Shown piece after piece: positions 22,491 through 30,611 of a DNA stretch of 50,407 nt. The notes under the pieces are model-generated. The model had not been told where the DNA came from. It searched no databases and was given only the letters and a program-made list of their open reading frames with translations. Location: the NCBI GenBank assembly GCA_003615045.1, contig ML014248.1, positions 1-50,407 on the forward strand, written 5' to 3'. The DNA is from Caulochytrium protostelioides (Eukaryota > Chytridiomycota > Caulochytriomycetes > Caulochytriales > Caulochytriaceae). The number at the start of each line of letters is the position of its first letter. Position 1 is the first letter of the stretch. A program made the position numbers and the translations under genes.

Positions 22491-22995
22491 AGGTCGGTGG
22501 CCGCGTCGGAGGGGTCTCGCGTGGGGCACGAAACGCATCGCGTGCGGCGGTCGGGGTGGTCGCCACGCGCGGGCAAGCTGCCGCTGCCTCGACGCCACGG
22601 CAGCTCCGCTCGACGCCTCTGGGTGCACGGCCCCCCTCCGACCGCCACATCCCTGCCGTCGTGCTCCGAGTCACCGCCGTGCCCCGTTCGCATCGAGCGC
22701 CGAAATCGCTGCTTGCTGCTGCGTGCTGCTCCTTGCCGCTGCCAAGGCCGTCTGCGGCCTCGTTGCCGGGCTTCCTCCTGATAGCGTCCGACCCGCCGTT
22801 CCTTCCCGCCACACCTCGCCGCGTCCTGCCCTGGATCACTGCGCACGCCGCGTCCCGCCCTTCATCGCTGCATTTCTGGCTTCCCCCACCTCCGCATCCG
22901 CTGTCCGCCACCGGCGTCCGGCGTCCGGCTCTCTCGTCGACTTGCCTGGCCCCCCACGGACACCTCCCACCGCAGACGGCCAGTGCCACGCGAGG

Positions 22996-25077
22996 ATGTC
23001 GACATCGACGCCCGTGCACGCGGCCGGCGCCGCCGGCCATTCCGGCCAGCCGGGCGCCCCACACCACTCCGGCTCGAGCGCCGTGGCCGCCGGGGCAGCT
23101 GCCGCGGCCGCCGGTGGCGCGCCGCCGGCCAAGAAGCCGCTGAGCAAGGCCGAACGCCGTGCCCTTCAGGAGCGCCAGCGCGCCGAGAAGGCCGCGCGGT
23201 TGGCGGCCGGCCTGCCCGGGAAGGCAGGGAAGGCCGCGGCGGCGGCGACGCCATCGACGACGCCTGACGGGCTGGTGGGCGCGAGTCTGCCGTCGCCCCT
23301 GTCGAGCGCGACCCTGCAGAGTACGGCGGCGGCGGCGGCGGCGTCGGGCGGCGAGACGGCTGGCGGCGCGGACGACCACGTGGCCAGCCTGCCGTCGTCA
23401 TCGCAGCCGTCGGCGCTGCAGCAGCAGCAGAACAGCCTGCGCACGCCGCTGCAGATGCGGATGGATGACCCGAAAGCGCGGTCCAAGTCTGAGCGCGCGC
23501 AGGTCTTGCACCGGACCCCCGCGCAGAAGCCCGTGGAGCTGTTTTCGCATCTGCGGCAGTATGAGAAGGAGCCGCATCTGGAGGCGGAGATGAAGACGCT
23601 GACGGCCGCCACGATGCTGATGCATCCGGGGCTCGCCGACGCGAAGCGCATGATGAAGTGGACCACGATCCACCCCGCCGTGCTGAACCTGGGTCTGCAG
23701 TATGCGGAGTGGGGCATTGCGGGCGGCAACGCGCGCTGCACGGCGATGCTCAACACCTTCGCCCGCGTGATCGCCGACTATACCACCCCGCCCCACCAGA
23801 CGCTCTCGCGCCACCTGACGTCGGTGGTCTCGCGCCACGTGGACTTCCTCAACACAACGCGCGCGCTCTCGACGTCCATGAAGGCCGCGGTCCGCTTCCT
23901 CAAGCACGAGATCTCGGTGCTCTCGCCCGACCTGCCCGACGAGGACGCCAAGGCGGGGCTCATAGCCCAGATGCGCAGCTTCGTTGAGGCCAAGATCGAC
24001 TTTGCGGACAAGGCCATCGTCAAGGAGACGCTCGACAAGGGCAAGATCCGCCCGGGCGACGTCATTCTCACGTATGGGTTCTCCTCGGTCGTGAACAAGC
24101 TCCTGCTCAAGGCGCATGCCCGCAAGATCCCCTTCCGCGTCGTTGTCGCCGACGCGCGGCCCAAGTTCGAGGGGCAGCGCCTGCTCGCGTCGCTCGTGGC
24201 CGCTGGCATCCCGTGCTCCTACTGCTTGCTGACCGCCGTGCCGTCCCTGTTCCTGCCGTCGTCGGCGCACACGACTACCACGAGTACCGCGCCGCGGCCC
24301 ACCAAGGTCATCCTCGGCGCCTCCGCCGTCCTCGCCAACGGCTCCATCATGTCCCGCGCCGGCACCGCGTCCGTGGCTCTGCTCGCCCGCATGGCCCGCG
24401 CCCCCGTGATCGTCTGCGCCGAGAACTACAAGTTCACCGAGACCCTGCGCCTCGATGCCTTTGTATGGAACGAGCTCGGCGACTCGGAGGAGCTCGTCGG
24501 CGACGGCCGGCCCTTGCGCCGCGGCGTGGCCACCGGCCTGCCGGGCCCCGTGCCCGGCGGCGCCACCGACACGGCCTACACCCTGCCCCCGGCCACGGGC
24601 TCCGCGGCCGCGGCCGCCGCCGCGGCCGCCGTCGCCGCCGCCGTCGCCAGCAGCACCGTCACCTCGCCGGCGCTCGGGTCGGGCTTCGGCGGCGGCGCGG
24701 CGAGCTCGGCGTTCGCCGAGGCGCGCAACGGCCACGGCGGGATCGCGGCGGCGTATGCGCCCGTGACGCCTGGCCTGCCGCAGCGCATGACGCTGGCGCC
24801 CGCGCAGGGCGCGCCGTCGGCGCACGCGCCGTCCAACGGCAGCAAGCTGGCGCCCAAGTCGGCCGCGGCCGCCACGATGCCGGTCACCTCCACGGGCGGC
24901 CACGTCAGCGTGCTGCACAACTGGCGCGACATTGCGTCGCTGAAGCTCCTCAACCTACACTACGACATTACGCCCGCCGAAGACGTGACGCTGATCATCA
25001 GCGAAAGCGGGTTCATTCCGCCTTCGAGCGCGTACATGGTGTTCAAGGAAATTGAGCAGAACGTGTCCCTGGCATGA
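22996..25077 (+). CDS. GCD2: Translation initiation factor eIF2B delta subunit (Gcd2) with a large Ala/Gly-rich insert
   Basis: This is a regulatory subunit of the eIF2B guanine-nucleotide exchange factor for eIF2 and a sensor of eIF2-alpha phosphorylation. The ATG at 22996 is followed by an Ala-rich leader and LSKAERRALQERQRAEKAAR, the characteristic delta N-terminal segment. The product is 693 residues. The Rossmann-like core follows: ELFSHLRQYE, HPAVLNLGLQYAEWGIAGGN, ARVIADYTTPP, LTYGFSSVVNKLLLKA, FRVVVADARPKFEGQRL, ILGASAVLANGSIMSRAGTA, VIVCAENYKFTE. The C-terminal block LLNLHYDITPAEDVTLIISE is normally close behind. Here about 145 residues of Ala/Gly/Ser/Pro-rich sequence (about residues 495-638) separate the two halves. 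The gene is convergent with ECH1, 135 bp away. Confidence 0.95.
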   Translation: MSTSTPVHAAGAAGHSGQPGAPHHSGSSAVAAGAAAAAAGGAPPAKKPLSKAERRALQERQRAEKAARLAAGLPGKAGKAAAAATPSTTPDGLVGASLPSPLSSATLQSTAAAAAASGGETAGGADDHVASLPSSSQPSALQQQQNSLRTPLQMRMDDPKARSKSERAQVLHRTPAQKPVELFSHLRQYEKEPHLEAEMKTLTAATMLMHPGLADAKRMMKWTTIHPAVLNLGLQYAEWGIAGGNARCTAMLNTFARVIADYTTPPHQTLSRHLTSVVSRHVDFLNTTRALSTSMKAAVRFLKHEISVLSPDLPDEDAKAGLIAQMRSFVEAKIDFADKAIVKETLDKGKIRPGDVILTYGFSSVVNKLLLKAHARKIPFRVVVADARPKFEGQRLLASLVAAGIPCSYCLLTAVPSLFLPSSAHTTTTSTAPRPTKVILGASAVLANGSIMSRAGTASVALLARMARAPVIVCAENYKFTETLRLDAFVWNELGDSEELVGDGRPLRRGVATGLPGPVPGGATDTAYTLPPATGSAAAAAAAAAVAAAVASSTVTSPALGSGFGGGAASSAFAEARNGHGGIAAAYAPVTPGLPQRMTLAPAQGAPSAHAPSNGSKLAPKSAAAATMPVTSTGGHVSVLHNWRDIASLKLLNLHYDITPAEDVTLIISESGFIPPSSAYMVFKEIEQNVSLA

Positions 25078-25212
25078 AAAAAAAGGGCCCCCGCGACCCC
25101 CCATCGTTGGTTGCTCGCTCTCACGCTTGTGTTTCCATCATATGAATATATACGCCTGTTGGGGGTCCGCTGAGACACCAACACACTTGGCGGTGCCACG
25201 CCTTTGGTCAGA

Positions 25213-26242
25213 TCAGAGTTTCGGAAAGACCGCCGATTTCGATTTTCGGTGAGGGCTGAGGAACGCGCGGATCGCAATGGCCGTATCCTGGCCCTGGAGC
25301 AGGGCGGCATTGAGCGTCGCGACGCGGTCGAGGCCGTCGGCGACGGTGTGGTCGTCGGTATAGTTGAGGGTCTGCTTGGTGCCGACGACGGCCACCGGCG
25401 ATTTGGAGGCGATGCAGGCGGCCGTCGCGACGGCGGCCTCGACGGCGGCGTCGCGGTCGGGCAGAACCGCGCTAACGAGGCCGTGCCGCTCGGCCTCGGC
25501 GGCATCAAACACGCGGCCGGTGAGGCAGATGTCGCGGACCCAGCTGTGATGGCCGACGACGCGCGGGAGCCGCTGGAGGGTACCCATGTCCGCGACGATG
25601 GCGAGATCGACTTCTTTGACGCTAAAGCGGGCGTCGCGGCTCGCGATGCGGATGTCGCACGCAGTGATCATGTCGATGCCGGCGCCGATGCAGGCGCCGT
25701 GGACGGCGGCCACGACGGGGACGCGGCATTCGGCGATGGCCGTGAACGCCGCTTGCATGCGTTTCAGCTGGATCTGCAGCCGCAGCGCCGTCCGGTCGGC
25801 CGCGCCCGTCTCCATCTCCAGCCCCATGTCCAAAACTTGAGAACAGCATCGATCCGTCATTCCATGAGCCGCGCTGATTTCTCGCCCATCCTTTTATTTC
25901 ATGTCACTTCATCCGGCTACGCACCTTCCCGACCCCGATACAGGGGGGGTTGGTCGGCGGCCTCCGAGGCTTCCACCATGTTCAGGACCGAAGCTTACTA
26001 TCGATGCCGGCGCAAAAGATGCGCGACTCGCCGCCCGTGAGGACGACGCAGCGGACGTCAGGGTCCTGGGCGACGTGGCGGAAGAGCTGCGCCGTCTCGT
26101 CCCACATCGCGGCGTGCAGCGCGTTGAGGCGTTCGGGCCGCGCCAGGTCGAGTTGCAGCACCGCGGGCGCGGCCATCGTCGCCCGCCACGACGGGAACGC
26201 GGCATACGCCGCCAGCGGCTCGCCGCGCGGCATCGCCGTCAT
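25213..26242 (-). CDS. ECH1: Delta(3,5)-delta(2,4)-dienoyl-CoA isomerase (ECH1-type)
   Basis: This crotonase-fold enzyme isomerises 3,5-dienoyl-CoA during beta-oxidation of odd-numbered double bonds. Exon 1 is 26242-25999 and ends in GIFCAGID-type sequence (RIFCAGID). The intron 25998-25836 (163 nt, GTAAGC...CTCAAG) is followed by exon 2, 25835-25213. The junction codon ATT gives GID-ILDM, matching the GID-LMDM of animal ECH1. The product is 288 residues. The oxyanion-hole regions are FCAGID and HGACIGAGID. The two acids that define ECH1, in KEVD and VADMG, fall at Glu156 and Asp164, eight apart as in the mammalian enzyme (Glu196/Asp204). The C-terminus is PKL, a PTS1-like variant of SKL. No clear N-terminal mitochondrial presequence is seen, so a peroxisomal location is favoured but unproven. 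Confidence 0.93.
25836..25998 (-). other. ECH1 intron
   Basis: The donor is A|GTAAGC and the acceptor CTCAAG|TTTTGG; 163 nt, phase 1. Splicing joins the two halves of the first CoA-binding motif, GID and LDM. Confidence 0.9.
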
Positions 26243-26484
26243 CGTGGGGAGTATGGCCCGTGCCGCCGCCGTGCGCCGAGAAAAATCGCGCTGTGGCCGA
26301 TTGAGCCCGATCCCCCGTCAAGGGTGCCGTTTGATGCGCGACAGGGGACGCTCGAACCACGATGGCCGGCGGTGGATAGGGGCGATGGTGGACACACACG
26401 CAGTGTCGATGTGCCGATGTGTCGATCGATGACGAGTGATCCGGCGAGACTCGGATGGCGGTGAAACATTGGCGTGGCCGACGC

Positions 26485-26514
26485 ATCATTGTCAAAAATA
26501 TATATGACAATGAT
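26485..26514. promoter_or_regulatory. Perfect 10-bp inverted repeat around an A/T spacer
   Basis: Arms ATCATTGTCA (26485-26494) and TGACAATGAT (26505-26514) are exact reverse complements, separated by the 10-nt spacer AAAATATATA. It lies in the divergent promoter between ECH1 (start 26242, minus) and Vps27 (start 27372, plus), about 243 bp upstream of the ECH1 start. It could be a dimeric transcription-factor site spanning a TATA-like element, or a fold-back element. Confidence 0.6.
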
Positions 26515-26548
26515 CCGTGACGATCCAGCGAGGGACACGTGACATGGC

Positions 26549-26576
26549 ATCGTATGGCATGGCATGGCATGGCATC
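26549..26576 (+). repeat. 5-bp tandem repeat TGGCA
   Basis: A run of GGCAT/TGGCA units about 35 bp from the inverted repeat, in the ECH1/Vps27 divergent promoter. Related ATGGCATGGTATGC words recur at 27085-27135. Confidence 0.75.
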
Positions 26577-27371
26577 CGCTTTCGCGGCATCGCCAGCCTT
26601 GGGGGCACGGGCACCACCAGGGCTGGCTCGGGGACGCGGATGGCGATGGTGTGCGACTGACGCGGGACGAGTGCGATGGGATCGGAGCTGCCGATCCTGC
26701 CCGTGGCGCCGTTTCAGCAAGGAGGAATCGGAGGGCGGCCAGGCGATGGGAGAGATCGCGGCGGCTGAGTGGCTGCGCCACACAAGCGTGGCTGAGTCGC
26801 TGCGCCTCCTTCGGATGGGCGCCACGTGTCGCTCGGCAGGCCGAGCGACGCCTCGCCGCGGCGCCCCGTGGAACCGGCTCGCGCGGGCGGTGCCTTTCCC
26901 TTGACCGTGCGAGGCGGTCGCCGTCGATCGCGGCCCTCGCCGAACGCTTCGTGGTCCGATGGGGTGCGCGGATCACTGGACTTGTGCTGGTGCGCGGCAC
27001 CGTTCGCCACGTTTCCAATCGCGCAGAAGCCTGTTGATGGCCCTTCGCGGGTGGATATCGTCCGTTGGATCGTAGGGCATGGTCTAACATGCTATGGCAT
27101 TGTCCGCTCTGGAGTGGCATGGTATGCTATGGAGCGGCAAGGCCGCGCATGGCCGGGATCGATCGACACTTTCCTGCAATGCTCCGTGCGCCTGATTGCG
27201 CGACACTCTGACACGGCAACGCGGTTTTCCTTCGGCCGGCCGTCGCTTTTGTCCCGTCTTTGCTTCATTGGATTTCCCGCCGTCCCGTGATCGCTGATCG
27301 TCTCGTCCCGCATTGGTTGCTCCTGCATCGAGGGGCTTTCTGTTGGCCTCGAGTCGCTGGCGCGGTTCGCC
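26577..27371. other. Vps27 upstream region
   Basis: No gene is seen. Imperfect direct repeats occur (GAGTGGCTGCGCCACACAAGCGTGGC followed by GAGTCGCTGCGCC at 26767-26806). The last 100 bp before the Vps27 ATG are pyrimidine-rich (TTTTGTCCCGTCTTTGC), as usual for fungal promoters. Confidence 0.45.
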
Positions 27372-29891
27372 ATGTCGTTCCTGTGGGCGAGCCCTTGCGA
27401 CGAGGCGGTCGACCGGGCGACCTCGGAAGAGCTGCCCGTCGGCACCGAGGACCTCGCGCTGAACCTGGAGATCGCGGACCAGGTGAAATCAAAAGCGTTT
27501 CCGGTGCGGACGGCGATCGCCGCGCTGAAGCGCCGCATCCACCACCGCAACCCCAACGTGCAGCTGCTCGCGCTCAAGCTCGCCGACACCTGCGTCAAGA
27601 ACAGCGGTCCACACTTCCTCGAGGCCGTCGCCACCAAAGACTTCATCGACCCGATCGTCGGCATTATCCACAGCGGCTTCAATGCCAATCCACAGGTGCG
27701 CCAGAAATGTCTCGCGCTCATCCAGACCTGGGGCATCGCCTTCGAGGCCAAACCCATGCTGGCCTACGTGCCGAGTCTGTATGCGCGGCTGAAGCAGGAG
27801 GGCCAGCCGTTCCCGCCCGTCGACCGCATCGAGGCCTCGTCCACGATGATCGACACCCAAACCGCGCCTGAATGGACCGACTCCGATGTCTGCATGCGCT
27901 GCCGCGCTCTGTTCACGACCTTCAACCGCAAGCACCACTGCCGCAACTGCGGCCAGACTTTCTGCGGCGCGTGCTCCGCCCAGCAGCGCGCACTCCCGCA
28001 CCACGGCATGAACGAACCCGTTCGCGTCTGCGATGGCTGTGCCCAGCAGCTCTCCGACGGCAAGACGGCCGTCCCCTCGGCCTGGGCGCCCTCGGGCGCG
28101 GGGGCTGCCGGCCAGCCACGCCGTGCATCCACGTCCAAGCGCGGCGACGACGATGCCGCCGCCGCCGCCGCCGAGCAAGCCGCCCTCGAGCAAGCGATCC
28201 AGGCATCGTTGCGCGACGCGCCGTCAGCGGCGGCGCGGCCGGCGCCCGTGCCGCCGACGTCGCGGCAGCAGGAAGAAGACGATCTGCAGGCCGCGATCCG
28301 CGCCTCGCTGGCCGACAACCACGATCATGCCGGTGCCGATGCCGTGCGACCCTCATACCAGTACGTCCCGAAGGACCACAACGGGTCGGCGTCCGCTGGC
28401 TACACCGCGCTCGCCGCGTCGACAGCAGCGCCTCGGATGGGCTATCAGCCACCGGCAGCGGCCGCCGGACCCGCTGCGTCGCCGGTGCCGCTGATCAACC
28501 AGACCGAGATTCAGAACCTGATCATGTTTGCGGAACTCATGGAGAAATCGCATGTCCAAGCCACGCAGTATGGACTCTCGTCGGTCAACGTGGCCGAGCT
28601 CGAGCAGATGCGGCATCAGCTGCTGCCCGCCACGCAGCAGCTGCAGGATGCCGTCCGCGCGCTCGACGACAAGGCGCAGCGCCTCGACCAACTCGACCGT
28701 CGCGCCCGTGCCGCCGTCGACCATTACAACGGGATCGTGGGCGGCGCCAGCGCCCAGGCCGTCGGCGCGGTCCCTGCCGCGGCGAGCCTGCCGCCCTCGG
28801 CCTCGGCGCCGGCGCTGTCGCCGTATGCGGGGTCCGCCTACGCGGCGGGCGCCGGGCCTGCGGTTGCGTACGATCCGTACCACTCCCACCCGCAAGCGGC
28901 ACCGGCGGCGCCGTCGCCCCACGGTTACTGGCAGGCGTGGCCGGCGTCTTCGGCCCTGGCCTCGGCGGCGCCGTCGCCCCTGCCCGCGCACTCCATGCCG
29001 CAACACCCTCAGCAGCCGCAGCCGCAGCCGCATCCACAGCAGCAGCCGCATCCACAGCAGCAGCCTGACCACCCACACCACGCCTACCAACCGCATCAGC
29101 CGTATCAGCAACCGCATCAGCAGCAGTTTGGCTACCCGCCACCATCGGCGCATGGTGGTGCGCCGCACCCGCACCACGCAGGGCCTCTGCCTCAAGGTTC
29201 GCCGCACGCGATGACCCCGGGTAGTCTAGCGGGGATGGCCGCGGCGGACTCGGCGTATGGCGCGCCGCCCACCGGCATGCCCACTGGTATGCCCGCTTTC
29301 CCGGACCCGGCGCAGCACCGCATGGCCCACGGCGCGTCGCCCGCGTACGCGCATCCGCCGTCGCTGTCGCCGCCGCCGCCGCACCCTTACCACCAACACC
29401 CGCCGCCGCAGCACCCGCCGCAGCACGCGCCGGACCATCCGCACGACGCGTCAGCGCCGCAGCCGAGCCCCGTCGCGCCGCCGTCCGACCCGGCCGTGGC
29501 GCCGGCCGCGCCCGCCGAGCGCGGGCTGGCGCTGCCGCCGGCGGCTTCGGCCGCCGCCGTCGCCTTCCCGCAGCCAGCACCGCCGGCGTCTGAGCCGCTG
29601 GCAGCCTCTGCTCATGCCGAGCCGCGCGCTGCCGAGGCCGATGGCGAAGCTGGCGCGGGCGCCGAGGGGATGGCCTCGCGGCCGTCGGCCGCGCCGGCGC
29701 CGGCGCCGGCTGCCTCGTCCGAGTCGACGGCGGCGGCGGCGGCGGCGGCGAGCCCGCCCGTGCCGTATCCGCAGCCGTCGCCCAGGCCGGCGCCGGCGAG
29801 CCAGCCGCTGACGTTCCCGGCCGTGCCGACGACCGAGATGCCGCGGCTGGAGGCGCCGAACGTCATGGACGCGCCGCTGATTGAACTGTAG
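27372..29891 (+). CDS. VPS27: ESCRT-0 subunit Vps27/Hrs (VHS-FYVE-UIM)
   Basis: This protein recognises ubiquitinated cargo on endosomes and recruits ESCRT-I. It is 839 residues. The VHS domain is at about 5-145 (LNLEIADQV, NPNVQLLALKLADTCVKNSG). FYVE is at about 168-226 with the WTDSDVC start, the RKHHCRNCG PI3P-binding core and CDGC end. Two ubiquitin-interacting motifs are ALEQAIQASL (about 268-285) and DLQAAIRASL (about 300-317). The Hse1-binding helical region is about 375-470. A long Pro/Gln/His-rich tail follows. The tail has PSDP at about residue 704, matching the P-S/T-x-P motif by which Vps27 binds the Vps23/TSG101 UEV domain, and ends LIEL, a clathrin-box-like terminus. The ATG lies in the context CGCCATGTCG. 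It is single-exon and followed in tandem by cullin-4. Confidence 0.96.
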   Translation: MSFLWASPCDEAVDRATSEELPVGTEDLALNLEIADQVKSKAFPVRTAIAALKRRIHHRNPNVQLLALKLADTCVKNSGPHFLEAVATKDFIDPIVGIIHSGFNANPQVRQKCLALIQTWGIAFEAKPMLAYVPSLYARLKQEGQPFPPVDRIEASSTMIDTQTAPEWTDSDVCMRCRALFTTFNRKHHCRNCGQTFCGACSAQQRALPHHGMNEPVRVCDGCAQQLSDGKTAVPSAWAPSGAGAAGQPRRASTSKRGDDDAAAAAAEQAALEQAIQASLRDAPSAAARPAPVPPTSRQQEEDDLQAAIRASLADNHDHAGADAVRPSYQYVPKDHNGSASAGYTALAASTAAPRMGYQPPAAAAGPAASPVPLINQTEIQNLIMFAELMEKSHVQATQYGLSSVNVAELEQMRHQLLPATQQLQDAVRALDDKAQRLDQLDRRARAAVDHYNGIVGGASAQAVGAVPAAASLPPSASAPALSPYAGSAYAAGAGPAVAYDPYHSHPQAAPAAPSPHGYWQAWPASSALASAAPSPLPAHSMPQHPQQPQPQPHPQQQPHPQQQPDHPHHAYQPHQPYQQPHQQQFGYPPPSAHGGAPHPHHAGPLPQGSPHAMTPGSLAGMAAADSAYGAPPTGMPTGMPAFPDPAQHRMAHGASPAYAHPPSLSPPPPHPYHQHPPPQHPPQHAPDHPHDASAPQPSPVAPPSDPAVAPAAPAERGLALPPAASAAAVAFPQPAPPASEPLAASAHAEPRAAEADGEAGAGAEGMASRPSAAPAPAPAASSESTAAAAAAASPPVPYPQPSPRPAPASQPLTFPAVPTTEMPRLEAPNVMDAPLIEL

Positions 29892-30611
29892 CCCTTTCTG
29901 AATGCGAATGCTGGGTGGTTGTGTGACGTGTGCTGTGCGGTCGGTGGGCGATGGCCGACGGCGCGTCGTGTGGCGATCGTTGCAGGTGGAGCCGAAGGCC
30001 CTGAAGGGGAGAGGAGCCAGCGGAGCCTGTGGCAGGAGCCGGCGTCGTCGCTGGCCGGGTCGTGTGAAGCGCGTAGCGTAGCAGGGTGGCGCAGGCGCTT
30101 GGCGCAGGCGCCGCCCCGAGCCTCGCGGCGCCGCCACGGCGGCGTGCCGACCGCCCGCGGCGGCGGCTGTTGGATGGCTTTGCTGACGGCGCCGCGGCCA
30201 CAAGAGGCTCGCGTGGACTCCGGCGGGCGTGCCGCTTCTCGCGGCCACGGCTCGCGATCGCCGATCGGCAAGAGCCCGCGCAGCAAGACGTGTGCGGGTG
30301 CTCGCTGGGCCTCGCAGATCCCGGGTCCTGCAGAACCCCTGGACCTCCGCCGCTTCCCGCTTCCCGACGGCCGCGCTTCTGCATACCTCCGCCGCGCTCG
30401 CTGCCCGCTCTGGCGGACGCTTCCGCCCTCCCGGCACTCGCCTCGCCGATCTTGTGGTCGTCGACGCCCTCCGCGGCCTCTGCCACCCCAGCCGTCTTCC
30501 GCAGCGTCGCCAGGAGCAGACATAGGACCCCTGGCATCGCCGACGGCTTGAGAGCCTTTTCAGCAACCCCCGCGGCTTGCAGCGGCGGCCGGTCATCGCC
30601 CCCTGGTTGTC
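29892..30611. other. Intergenic region between Vps27 and cullin-4
   Basis: A 720-bp tandem gap with no supported gene. Its open frames are Arg/Ala/Pro-rich shadows. Sequence near 30550-30610 (CTTGCAG, CCCCTGG) offers possible 5' acceptor sites but no upstream coding exon is needed. Confidence 0.45.

Larger units (their letters stand above)
19763..22995. other. Long divergent intergenic region (Ydj1/eIF2B delta)
   Basis: More than 3 kb separates the divergent Ydj1 and eIF2B-delta starts. The open frames within are Arg/Ala-rich and show no domains. It contains a 7-bp tandem array (21294-21334), a purine-rich segment near 19905-19935 close to the Ydj1 start, GCGCAGT triplication at about 20391-20413, and a long GCCGTC/GCCGCC tract (22358-22490). 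An unannotated non-coding RNA or small gene cannot be excluded. Confidence 0.45.

Noticed and set aside
22171-23379. 402-codon minus-strand and overlapping plus-strand frames before eIF2B delta
   Set aside because: They read through the GCC/GTC tract and consist of Arg, Ala or Thr runs; no family features.
23398-24918. 506-codon minus-strand open frame
   Set aside because: Antisense of eIF2B delta.
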